From assembly GCA_002134785.1 (NCBI GenBank), contig MBQZ01000094.1:1-64000 (forward strand): 64,000 nucleotides of DNA. The letters run 5' to 3'. Of this stretch, positions 37,549-45,747 are shown one piece after another (within the stretch, counting starts at the first letter, position 1; each line of letters opens with the position of its first letter). Made by a program: the position numbers and the translations under genes. The notes under the pieces are model-generated. The model had not been told where the DNA came from, ran no database searches, and worked only from the letters and a program-made list of their open reading frames with translations. The stretch comes from Crenothrix sp. D3 (GTDB lineage Bacteria > Pseudomonadota > Gammaproteobacteria > Methylococcales > Methylomonadaceae).

Positions 37549-37950
37549 TTAATTCAAAATTAATAAAATACGCACATGGTTATTGACATATTTTCTATCG
37601 ATATAGCCAATCGCATCGGTATCATTATTGACCGCCATTAATACTGCCTCATTATCGGATAATAATTGTGGTGCGGTTAGTCCCCTAGCCGTCATTTGAA
37701 TCCAATACGCATCAACTTTCTCAATGGAGCTGGCAGTCAGTTTTTGATAAAACGTAGTGCGCAACGCTGATTGATTAATCGGTTTGGCAATTCGACCGTT
37801 AGGTAATGCGGATGAACGCCCCATAAAAATATTCTCCAATTGAGTGAAACCAAGTGAGTGAGTACCGTTTGAATTGCCAATCACAACAATCTCTGCCCGC
37901 GTGGTCGCAGCAAAAAAAACCAGCCAAAAAGCAGTAAGGATTCTTATCAT
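37549..37950 (-). CDS. Small periplasmic phosphate-binding-protein-like protein
   Basis: 133 residues with a signal peptide (1-19). The domain looks like one lobe of a PstS-type binding protein (PBP-like): EIVVIGNSNGTHSLGFTQLENIFMG, then RTTFYQKLTASSIEKVDAYW and NDTDAIGYIDRKYV. Such one-lobe proteins often precede GGDEF proteins with a periplasmic sensor domain, as here (3 bp apart), suggesting that they relay a ligand signal to the cyclase. Confidence 0.8.
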   Translation of the reverse strand: MIRILTAFWLVFFAATTRAEIVVIGNSNGTHSLGFTQLENIFMGRSSALPNGRIAKPINQSALRTTFYQKLTASSIEKVDAYWIQMTARGLTAPQLLSDNEAVLMAVNNDTDAIGYIDRKYVNNHVRILLILN

Positions 37951-38068
37951 ATCAAAGTGGTACTGCGTGATAGCTAAATTTCATTAACTGTCTCGTCATA
38001 ATAAAAGCATTTTGCAACGCATTTTATCTTACTTATGGATTGTTGGCGGGTGTGAAAAACTGAATCAC

Positions 38069-39769
38069 TTAGAACTTAGCCACTAAGCCCGTCATTCGCG
38101 CTACTTTTTGTTGGATTGTCGCAGTAAAAACAGCTTTATCGGCGACTAACTTAACCGTTTTTTTAGCGCGGGTAATGGCGGTATACAATAATTCTTTGGT
38201 CAACACGGGATTAATCAAATCGGGTAACACGATAAGCACTTCTTCAAACTCAGAACCTTGGCTTTTATGAATCGTCATTGCAAACACTGTTTCACATTGC
38301 GTGATACGGCTAGGCAAATAACTTTTTACACTGCCATCGGGACGCTGAAAAAACACCATTAATTTACCACCTTGATTTTTATCGGGCAGACACAACCCAA
38401 CATCACCGTTATATAAATGGAGCGTTGGATTATTTTGCGTCACTAATACAGGACGACCCACATACCACAACCCTGTTATTTGAATCCGCCCTTGTTGCGC
38501 TAATTTTTGTTCAACACGAACATTAATATCAGCAACACTGTTTTTGCCTTCCCGATTAGAACACAGCACCTGAAAGCGATTAAACGCCTGATAACAGTCG
38601 CTAAAATCCGCGTTCTGGTGAATTAATTTTAAATAAGCGACTTGTTGCGAGGCGATATAAGTAATCAAATCGCCGTCCAGTAACAACGTATTTTCATTGT
38701 TCGAATTAAGAAACTGCCACGCTGTCTCAACCTCTTGCTCATTAACCGCGACCGCTAGCTGTTTAATATTTTCATCAAAACGGTGCGCCGTTTTTAATTC
38801 CACGGTATGTGCGGGTAATGCCTGCGTTAAATCTGCTAATACTGCTCCCGATTCCACTGAGGCTAACTGATCTTTATCGCCTAATAGAATGAGCCGTGCG
38901 TTAGGTTTTAAGGCATCGAGTAATTTACTCATCAACGCTAAATCCACCATCGACGCTTCATCAACCACTACCAAATCATGAATTAAGGGATGATTAGCAT
39001 CATGCTTAAAATAAGGTGAATCGCGTTTTGCACCCAGTAGCCGATGCAAGGTAGTGACAGTTTCGGGAATATGGCTTTTTATAAGCTCTGAGCAGGGCAG
39101 GGCAGTTTTATTAAACCCAATAGATTCTTGTAAACGCATCGCGGCTTTACCCGTTGGTGCGGCTAAGGCAATCAATAGCGGTTCTGTGGCTAATGCTTGC
39201 AACACTGCGAGAATTTTAACCACTGTGGTAGTTTTGCCTGTCCCTGGCCCGCCTGTGATAATACTAAAACTGTGCTGAACTGCTATGCGAGCCGCTTCAC
39301 GTTGCCAATCTGTGTCTTTTGATTGCTTGCCAAAATAAATATCCAGTAACGCGTCTAAATTTTCAACATCATAATGATGACTAGCAATGACTTTAATCTG
39401 GTGCGTCAACTGATTTTCATAATCCCAGTACCGCTGTAGGTACAAACGATTTTGTTCAAGCACCAACGGTAATAATGCCGCTTTTTCTACCGTATCAGCC
39501 GTCATCGCTAAGCCTGATGCCAATGTCAACGCCTGCTCATCATCATCCACAACGATACAATTATGCCCCTGATTATGATGATAAGAGAGTTTTAATACTA
39601 GTTGCTTAAAGGTGGTTTTTTGCGCATCATCCAAGGTGGCGCGTTGTTCTAAAAACCGCGCAAACGCCGTGTCGAGACGAGAAAATGCAAAGGGTTCAAC
39701 ACTGGGTTTACTCATTAATGAAGTGTGCGTCATGGTGTTGGCATACGGAAATGGAGGGCTGAATTCCAT
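38069..39769 (-). CDS. recD: Exodeoxyribonuclease V alpha subunit (RecD helicase)
   Basis: About 566 residues. Motif I is ITGGPGTGKTTT (about 173-184), motif II VVDEASMVD, motif III-like ILLGDKDQLASVESG, and the C-terminal MTIHKSQGSEFEEV and LYTAITRAKK complete a superfamily 1B helicase. RecD is the fast 5'-3' motor of RecBCD. The start is uncertain: ATGs at 39769, 39733 and 39715 are all without good ribosome sites. recB and recC, which usually precede recD, are not in the window; a repeat and an unrelated operon lie upstream. Confidence 0.92.
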   Translation of the reverse strand: MEFSPPFPYANTMTHTSLMSKPSVEPFAFSRLDTAFARFLEQRATLDDAQKTTFKQLVLKLSYHHNQGHNCIVVDDDEQALTLASGLAMTADTVEKAALLPLVLEQNRLYLQRYWDYENQLTHQIKVIASHHYDVENLDALLDIYFGKQSKDTDWQREAARIAVQHSFSIITGGPGTGKTTTVVKILAVLQALATEPLLIALAAPTGKAAMRLQESIGFNKTALPCSELIKSHIPETVTTLHRLLGAKRDSPYFKHDANHPLIHDLVVVDEASMVDLALMSKLLDALKPNARLILLGDKDQLASVESGAVLADLTQALPAHTVELKTAHRFDENIKQLAVAVNEQEVETAWQFLNSNNENTLLLDGDLITYIASQQVAYLKLIHQNADFSDCYQAFNRFQVLCSNREGKNSVADINVRVEQKLAQQGRIQITGLWYVGRPVLVTQNNPTLHLYNGDVGLCLPDKNQGGKLMVFFQRPDGSVKSYLPSRITQCETVFAMTIHKSQGSEFEEVLIVLPDLINPVLTKELLYTAITRAKKTVKLVADKAVFTATIQQKVARMTGLVAKF

Positions 39770-39898
39770 TATCAATCATCGGACTTAATTTAGCACAATG
39801 AAAACTGTATTTTTTAGTGCAGAATGAAAAATAGGTATAACGCTTGGATGTGGGGGTGACAGATGTTATAGCTAACCGCTAATAAAATGATTACAAAA

Positions 39899-39956
39899 CC
39901 GTTCGCACTGAGCTTGTCGAAGTGTGAATGTGGTTCGACAAGCTCACTACGAACGG
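39899..39956. repeat. Long imperfect inverted repeat (TTCGACAAGCTCA type)
   Basis: CCGTTCG at 39899-39905 and TGAGCTTGTCGAA at 39909-39921 pair with TTCGACAAGCTCA (39934-39946) and CGAACGG (39950-39956). This is the widespread repeat with TTCGACAAGCTCA seen between genes of many bacteria. A partial copy (ATTCGACAAGCTCATGAC) lies at 40785-40802, just upstream of the methyltransferase gene. It stands between recD and the methyltransferase. Confidence 0.8.
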
Positions 39957-39977
39957 TGTCATTTTATTGTATTTTAG

Positions 39978-40733
39978 CTATATGGGCTTACGCGCTCGGT
40001 GACAACCTAGCATTCCTGAAAATATGGCTTTTGCCGATACATCACAATAGCCCTGCTCTTCAAGTAATACCGATAATTCTTCAGTGGAATAGAAAATTTC
40101 TAATGCGTTAATGAAGTATTGAATCAGATTGTACGCTTCTGGACTGCTACGAAATAGTAAGCCAGTTCCGCTGAGACACAGACGCAAATACGCATAATAC
40201 ACTTTTTCAACCACGCGATTGCTGGGTCTTAACATATCGCAATGGTAAAAATGTCCACCTGGTTTAAGTACGCGATTAATTTCACCAAACATATGGGCGA
40301 TTTTTAAATGTCGCGAGGCGAACTGTAAGGTGACAACATCAAAATGATTGTCTGGAAAAGGCAGGGTGTGAACATCGGCAATGACGCTGTTGATGTGAAA
40401 CCCTTGCTTTTCAGCCCGTTGCCGTCCCACTTCCTGCATATCAGTACTGCGGTCAATCGCGGTAATGTCCAAGGTGGGTTCGCGTTTCAGTAACGCAATG
40501 CCGATGGCATTTGTTCCCGCACAGACATCGAGTACCTTTTGTTGCGGTTTTAATTCTATCATCGACATAAATTGACGTAGAAAAAAGTTCCAACAACCTA
40601 GGCTGGCAACTTGATTGCCTCGGTCATAATAGGGCGCGATATTTTTAAACGCCTCATTCAGTTGTTCAGACCAAACAATGCTAAAAGCAGATTCTCGAAC
40701 TTGTTCGCGTTTGGTGAGTGGTGGTAAAGCCAT
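39978..40733 (-). CDS. UbiE/MenG-like SAM-dependent methyltransferase
   Basis: 251 residues from the ATG at 40733. A longer frame to 40799 begins inside a partial dispersed repeat and is rejected. SAM-binding motif VLDVCAGTNAIGIALLK, then ITAIDRSTDM, FPDNHFDVVTLQFASRHL and EINRVLKPGGHFYHCDM resemble the quinone methyltransferases UbiE and MenG, including the IAPYYDRGNQVASLG lead. It is the last gene of the electron-transfer cluster, which suggests a quinone or small-molecule methylation linked to it; this is inference. Confidence 0.75.
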   Translation of the reverse strand: MALPPLTKREQVRESAFSIVWSEQLNEAFKNIAPYYDRGNQVASLGCWNFFLRQFMSMIELKPQQKVLDVCAGTNAIGIALLKREPTLDITAIDRSTDMQEVGRQRAEKQGFHINSVIADVHTLPFPDNHFDVVTLQFASRHLKIAHMFGEINRVLKPGGHFYHCDMLRPSNRVVEKVYYAYLRLCLSGTGLLFRSSPEAYNLIQYFINALEIFYSTEELSVLLEEQGYCDVSAKAIFSGMLGCHRARKPI

Positions 40734-40832
40734 TTGTATAGTTCCGTTGATTAAGAGGGAGGTGTCGGGTTGCGCTGTTCGACCATTCGACAAGCTCATG
40801 ACTCTCAGCTAACCCGACTTATGATAACAACT

Positions 40833-41558
40833 TTATTTCTTCGTCCAGCGCGGCAACCACATTTGAGCAAATGCGGTAACAAACATGACCATTGCGGCAA
40901 TGCTATAGCCTATACCACCAATCATGGTAAACCACGCGAAAGCAGGCCAGAATTTAGTGAGCCACCATGATGCAATGTCTAGTACCAAAAAGGCAAACGG
41001 TGTGGTGATTAGAATAATTTTCCAGCGTTGGTTAAATTCTGCCATGCCAAAAATCCAACCGACAAACAGGAAAATAAAGCCAATACCAAATAAATGGATA
41101 TGTGAAACTCGTGTCAATGTGGCAATACTCGCGCCTTGATCGGTTTCAGAGAGACTTCTTGCTACGTCGATTTTATTGACTTCGGGTAAGCCCGATTCAG
41201 CATCATGACAAGAAGCGCAATGTTTCTCAAACAAAGGTGCGAGTTTGTTCCATTGTTCAGCAGGTGCGCCATCACGCGCCCATTGAATCATGGCAAAACT
41301 CACTTCTGCGGGTGCTTTGGATTTCATTTTTCCCGTCATGGCGGATTCCAGTTTAGAGCCTGAACGATTACCGTAATAGCTATAAACAATGTCATCCATA
41401 GATAAACCCATTTTGCCGTCTGCCGCGCCATGCGTGAGCATGATTTGTGCGCCCGCCATGCACAAGCCTAAACCCATGACTAATAAAAAGCTGGTGAATA
41501 GTGCGCGGTAAGTTAAAGGTAATTTACCTAATGTCACGTCTTCCCTTGGTTCAACCAT
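40833..41558 (-). CDS. Inner-membrane monoheme c-type protein
   Basis: 241 residues. One membrane helix at about 17-40 is followed by a periplasmic segment with one heme-binding site, CASCH (114-118), and three more helices (about 148-170, 178-198, 210-232). The second helix begins SHIHLFGIG, with His residues that could hold a b-type heme or a quinone site. No CymA-like NrfH domain is seen. Its place after mtrB suggests it exchanges electrons between the quinone pool and the periplasmic cytochromes. I do not recognise the family by name. Confidence 0.7.
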   Translation of the reverse strand: MVEPREDVTLGKLPLTYRALFTSFLLVMGLGLCMAGAQIMLTHGAADGKMGLSMDDIVYSYYGNRSGSKLESAMTGKMKSKAPAEVSFAMIQWARDGAPAEQWNKLAPLFEKHCASCHDAESGLPEVNKIDVARSLSETDQGASIATLTRVSHIHLFGIGFIFLFVGWIFGMAEFNQRWKIILITTPFAFLVLDIASWWLTKFWPAFAWFTMIGGIGYSIAAMVMFVTAFAQMWLPRWTKK

Positions 41559-41654
41559 TTGTTATGCTCCTAGGTGTAAAAATTCATGAATAACACCGCA
41601 GAAAAACTACAAACAGGAATATCCCCGTTTGCAGTTTACAATGCGAATGCTTTA

Positions 41655-44006
41655 TTAGAACTTATGGTTATAAGACAGTGCGACTACGTTAACCGTGTAA
41701 TCCTGATCTTGTAAACCATTGGGCATCACACGGTTTGGTGTGTAACCAAATTGTTGGCTGTTATAAAAATAGTCATTGCTGTTTAATTTTTGGTACATAT
41801 AACTTAAAGACAGCTTACCATTTTCAACGATTTTATAATTACCCGTGAGTTTTAGGCTGATGAGTTCATTTTTGATAGGCGACACAACACCACACGTCAG
41901 TGAGGCAGGCGTTGCGCAGGTAGTAAGATAGGGAACATCGGTTGCATAGGTTGTGGTATCTAACGAGTAGGACAGATCACCGATAAGTTCGAGTTTTCCG
42001 CCTAGCAGACCACCCTGTTTAGCAAGCAGACCGAAAGCCTGACTGTTATCATCCAGTTTGTTACTCCAAATATTCTTAGGTGCGATGATTTGAGAAGGCG
42101 TGAAAGCAGCTACACCATTGTTAACTGCTCCACTGGTCAGATTTCTCTGCCCATTTTGCCAACTCCAATAAGCAGACACGCTACCATCGTCGGTGTAGTT
42201 GTAAGTCGCATCAACATTGACAGCCGCTGATTGCCCATTCTGAACACCCAGTTGTGCATCGTAATCGTCATAGCTATAACGACCATTCAAAGCCAAATCT
42301 AATTTTTGCGTGACTTGCCAATTGACCCCTGCTTTTCCTACATTCTGACTGCGACTCGCATAAGGATAAGCGACAAAACCTTGGTAATTGCCTGCGTTAA
42401 AGGCAGAACCAGAAACAGGCGTTACTACCGCATAGTTACCCGCATTCGCCAAAAAATTAGTCGTATCTGCACGGCGGTCAGCATAGGTGTAGCCCGCATT
42501 AAAATTGACTGACTCAATCAATTTTAACCGATAGGTTAAACTGATTTTATCCTCTTCACTGGCAGGACTGGAAACACATTCAGCCCCACCGACTACGCTA
42601 CTACACCAGCGTTTGAGGCTTTCGTGCAAATAAGTCAAATTCAGATTTTGTCCCTTTGCTAAACGGTAATCTGCTGCCGCTTCGTATTGCAACTTTCTGT
42701 TGCTATAGGGCGTATTGACCCCCGTGTAAGCGACATTAGCAATCTGCATATATTTATAGGTGTTCGAGTCCGTGCGGTTGTCACGCTCATCGAATTTAAA
42801 CCCAGCACTCAAGTTAAGGTCTTTGATACTCTTATTGGTTAGCTTTATATCACCATGCGTAGTCTCCACAACACCATTCAGCGAGGTGGTCGGTAGACCG
42901 TTCGCTTGCATCATGTTGTAAGGATTAGGAGTGTTTCTGCTGATCTGCGGTATCAGAGTAGGTGCGTAATTATCGTTTTGCTTGTTATAGCCGTAAGAAA
43001 ATCCGCCTACCAGTTTAGTAGTCGATGAAAAATCATAACCACCTGATAGGTTTGCCTGATGAAAACTATTGCTAGGCGCGGTACTCATGCTGTTGTTGAC
43101 ATAGCAATTGATACCCACACAATTACTTGCCGCAGTAGTCTGCTGAGTCTGCCAATTCAGGGAATTATAATCGTCATGAAATAACGAGCCATAATAGCCA
43201 GCGGTTAAATGGGCTTTGTCGCCCACCCAGTTCAGTGCCGCATTGATATTATCGGTACTAGAACTAGTGGGATTCATAATCATGGCAACGGCTTCTGCGC
43301 GTCCAGTAGAACCACCTAGAAGATTTATACCCGCCTGAGAGCCAGTGCCGATGAGCTTAGCCCCCGACTGTTCAAGGTGATTGTAATCAATCTGCGCACT
43401 TAACGAATCTGTGAATGAAAAGGTAGCACCAACAGAACCGTTTCGGCGCGTGCTGTACTCTTTTTCGGTATGAAACGCACTTAATTGAGTAGGTGTTAGA
43501 CCTCTTGAAGCAGGGATAACACCACCGTTAGTTCCGCCAAAATTGGCAGGCAGGGTAAAATTATTCCCGCCTGTATCTTCTCTGTACGGTGTTTGAAAGG
43601 TATCGGTGATGTTATGGCGCAATTCATCGTAGCCTATGCCGAACTTCCATTTGCCTTGTTCGCCTATCGATGCGCCCATATTACGAGAGGTCGTTCCGAG
43701 GTCAGAACCGTTTAGCTTCCAGCGCAAGGCACTGTTTTTGTCACGGTCGTAGCCATCGCCGCCACGCACGTCAAAACCGCCCAGACCATAAAAGCCTTTT
43801 TTATTCAGCCCATTGTATTGACCAAATCGAGCGGAATCTTGACTGGAATACAACACACCAAAGTCCACAGAGCTACTAGGTTTTGTTAAAGCATCTGCAT
43901 CATCCGCTGCATAAGCACTCAGTGGCAGGGCAATAGTTGCCATTAATGCACAGCGCACCGCTAAAGCTAAGAGGCTGACTTTCATTTCTTCATTATGAGT
44001 TTTCAT
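41655..44006 (-). CDS. MtrB/PioB-type decaheme-associated outer-membrane beta-barrel
   Basis: 783 residues. A signal peptide (CALMATIALPLSAYAADD; cleavage about residue 34) precedes a barrel of alternating aromatic strands that ends in Phe (VVALSYNHKF), the mark of BAM substrates. Early motifs GFDVRGGDGYDRDKNS and KWKFGIGYDELRHN are typical of the MtrB/PioB family. MtrB from Shewanella has an N-terminal CxxC; none is seen here. Such barrels sheath the decaheme cytochrome encoded 15 bp upstream and let electrons cross the outer membrane. Confidence 0.85.
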   Translation of the reverse strand: MKTHNEEMKVSLLALAVRCALMATIALPLSAYAADDADALTKPSSSVDFGVLYSSQDSARFGQYNGLNKKGFYGLGGFDVRGGDGYDRDKNSALRWKLNGSDLGTTSRNMGASIGEQGKWKFGIGYDELRHNITDTFQTPYREDTGGNNFTLPANFGGTNGGVIPASRGLTPTQLSAFHTEKEYSTRRNGSVGATFSFTDSLSAQIDYNHLEQSGAKLIGTGSQAGINLLGGSTGRAEAVAMIMNPTSSSTDNINAALNWVGDKAHLTAGYYGSLFHDDYNSLNWQTQQTTAASNCVGINCYVNNSMSTAPSNSFHQANLSGGYDFSSTTKLVGGFSYGYNKQNDNYAPTLIPQISRNTPNPYNMMQANGLPTTSLNGVVETTHGDIKLTNKSIKDLNLSAGFKFDERDNRTDSNTYKYMQIANVAYTGVNTPYSNRKLQYEAAADYRLAKGQNLNLTYLHESLKRWCSSVVGGAECVSSPASEEDKISLTYRLKLIESVNFNAGYTYADRRADTTNFLANAGNYAVVTPVSGSAFNAGNYQGFVAYPYASRSQNVGKAGVNWQVTQKLDLALNGRYSYDDYDAQLGVQNGQSAAVNVDATYNYTDDGSVSAYWSWQNGQRNLTSGAVNNGVAAFTPSQIIAPKNIWSNKLDDNSQAFGLLAKQGGLLGGKLELIGDLSYSLDTTTYATDVPYLTTCATPASLTCGVVSPIKNELISLKLTGNYKIVENGKLSLSYMYQKLNSNDYFYNSQQFGYTPNRVMPNGLQDQDYTVNVVALSYNHKF

Positions 44007-44021
44007 GACTATCTCCTAAGT

Positions 44022-44987
44022 TTAGCGTTGCAAGAGTGCGCCAGCGGGATGATTTGAACCATGTACCATGCTATGGCAATTCATACACGCCCGACCCGCA
44101 AAGCTCTCGTTTGGCACTGACGTTAAACCGCCTTGTGTCCCTTCAACATTGCCAGCCGCTGGTGCTTTACTTTGATGTGGGCCATCATGGCACTCTTGAC
44201 ACATAAAGGGAGCGCGAGATTTAAGCAACGGAGTGATATTAGATCCGTGTGGCGTATGGCAATTTGTACAATCCTCAGTCACAGGCTGATGTTCCCACAG
44301 GAAAGGACCGCGTTTATCAGCATGACAGGTGTAGCAGGTTTCGGTAACGGTGTTTTTATTTAACAATTTTGGCCCAGCTGAACCGTGCGGATTATGGCAA
44401 TCGGAACAAGCGACTTTACCCTCACCAATTGGGTGATGCGAAAATTTGTTAATTTGAGTTCTTTGGTCTTTGTGGCACGCAAAACAAACATCAGGTTGCG
44501 TTTTTTTGTCGCGTACTTTGTCATGTGCCGTGTGCGTTTCGTGGCATGAGGTACAGGCAACGTCAGCCGTTTGATGAACACTCGCTTCCCAATGGGTGCG
44601 TTTTGCATCTTTATCATGACAAGTCAAACAGGCTTTATTCTGGTCTTTTGCCTCACTGGGCGCGTGACTACCGACGCTCTTTGTTCCAAAAATAACATCG
44701 GGAGCGGCACTTTTGTTACTCAGATGTTTTGCACTATCACCATGACAAGATTGACATGACGGCGTGCGTGAATCGGCTTTATTGCCATGCGCGGTTTGAT
44801 AGATAGAAAGAATCGGCTTGCTTTCATTTTCATCGTGACAAGTGGTACACGTTGAGTCTCTATCTAAAGTTGCCGCAGTAGCTGGTTTAGCTGTATTTTT
44901 TGCCTCTGTTTGTGGGGCATTTTCGGCATAAGCAGACGTAACCATTAGTCCGCACAGCATGATGATAATTCTAACTAACAGTTTCAT
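44022..44987 (-). CDS. Decaheme c-type cytochrome, MtrA/PioA/DmsE family
   Basis: 321 residues with a signal peptide (1-21). Exactly ten CxxCH sites are counted: CTTCH, CQSCH, CLTCH, CTSCH, CFACH, CSDCH, CYTCH, CTNCH, CQECH and CMNCH, with extra His residues for bis-His ligation. Length and heme number match MtrA. In porin-cytochrome complexes this wire sits inside the MtrB barrel. No MtrC/OmcA-type surface cytochrome is in the window, so the layout resembles MtoAB/PioAB of Fe(II) oxidisers, or a DMSO-reductase type system. Confidence 0.92.
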   Translation of the reverse strand: MKLLVRIIIMLCGLMVTSAYAENAPQTEAKNTAKPATAATLDRDSTCTTCHDENESKPILSIYQTAHGNKADSRTPSCQSCHGDSAKHLSNKSAAPDVIFGTKSVGSHAPSEAKDQNKACLTCHDKDAKRTHWEASVHQTADVACTSCHETHTAHDKVRDKKTQPDVCFACHKDQRTQINKFSHHPIGEGKVACSDCHNPHGSAGPKLLNKNTVTETCYTCHADKRGPFLWEHQPVTEDCTNCHTPHGSNITPLLKSRAPFMCQECHDGPHQSKAPAAGNVEGTQGGLTSVPNESFAGRACMNCHSMVHGSNHPAGALLQR

Positions 44988-45081
44988 GAAAGAGTTACTC
45001 CAGACGTTTTTAAACGCGCAATTACAGCAATTAACAAAGGCGATTTACACACTATGATTTTTGCCAAAAAGAGGTTGAATG

Positions 45082-45426
45082 TTAAAGGGACAAAATCCAA
45101 TCCACTAAATTTTGGTTTGCACTCGCATCGTCTGATTTTAAAATAGGATGTGCTTCTTCATGACCATCAGCGAATTTAGCGGTTTCTCCTGAACTCAGGT
45201 GGTGAAGTAGCTTTTCTTCGCCTTTAGGATCAGCCTTAAATTTTGCAGCAATTTTATTCCATGCAGGACCGTCTTTATCTTTATCAGTTCCGTGGCATCG
45301 GAAGCAATTATTTTGTTTGGCTAAGGCTTTTGCGGCATCGACATCGACTGCTGCTTGAGCAGAAAAACAAGCAACGGTAAGTACAACAGCAAAAAGCATT
45401 TTTAGATGCAATGGTGAGTGGTTCAT
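45082..45426 (-). CDS. Periplasmic class I cytochrome c without distal Met
   Basis: 114 residues. A signal peptide ends at about residue 25 (ACFSAQAA). The one heme site is CFRCH (about 41-45), followed by GTDKDKDGPAWNKIAAKF. There is no Met after the heme site; the segment KFADGHEEAHPIL, where the Met ligand would be expected, has two His. A His distal ligand and low potential are thus likely. It lies 94 bp upstream of the decaheme gene and is the likely carrier between the inner-membrane protein and the decaheme wire. Confidence 0.85.
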   Translation of the reverse strand: MNHSPLHLKMLFAVVLTVACFSAQAAVDVDAAKALAKQNNCFRCHGTDKDKDGPAWNKIAAKFKADPKGEEKLLHHLSSGETAKFADGHEEAHPILKSDDASANQNLVDWILSL

Positions 45427-45467
45427 AAACAGACCTCAATGGTGATAAATATAAAATCATTATATTT

Positions 45468-45490
45468 GTAGGGTAGTTTATGAACCCTAC
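45468..45490. repeat. Palindrome GTAGGGT/ACCCTAC upstream of the cytochrome operon
   Basis: GTAGGGT (45468-45474) and ACCCTAC (45484-45490) enclose a 9-base loop. On the minus strand TTGACA (45494-45499) and TATAAT (45459-45464) flank it, 29 bp apart, so the palindrome lies between perfect -35 and -10 hexamers and could be a regulator site or a repeat insertion in the promoter. Confidence 0.6.
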
Positions 45491-45747
45491 TATTGTCAAA
45501 CTAAAATAGACACGGTTGTTAGTAAAAAACAACGGCATTTACTACTTGTGATTAATTAACAACAAAGCGAATGGTTTGAAGTGGAAAGCTGATGAATTCT
45601 TAAAGAAGCACATGGAAATTAGGTAAAGTCCTTCTGTTTATTATGTTGCTCACGCAACATCCACGACAATACTTTGCTTTTCAGCATACAATTTGATTAA
45701 TAATAAAATAATAAAATAATAAAATAACAAAATTAGGGATGAAACAA
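45491..45747. other. Intergenic region upstream of ubiX
   Basis: No gene is seen. It holds a perfect hairpin ATGTTGC-TCAC-GCAACAT (45643-45660) and an AT-rich array of three 8-bp units AAAATAAT at 45705-45728 (last unit ends in C) just before the ubiX ribosome site. The rest shows nothing recognisable. Confidence 0.6.

Noticed and set aside
40734-40799. N-terminal extension of the UbiE-like gene
   Set aside because: The extension is translated from a partial dispersed repeat; the ATG at 40733 gives a normal start.
42306-42512. Small plus-strand frames inside the MtrB-type gene
   Set aside because: No ribosome site, no recognisable domain; they are opposite-strand shadows of the barrel gene.
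45643-45728. Possible CRISPR-like array upstream of ubiX
   Set aside because: The 8-bp units are adjacent, without spacers, so this is a simple tandem repeat.
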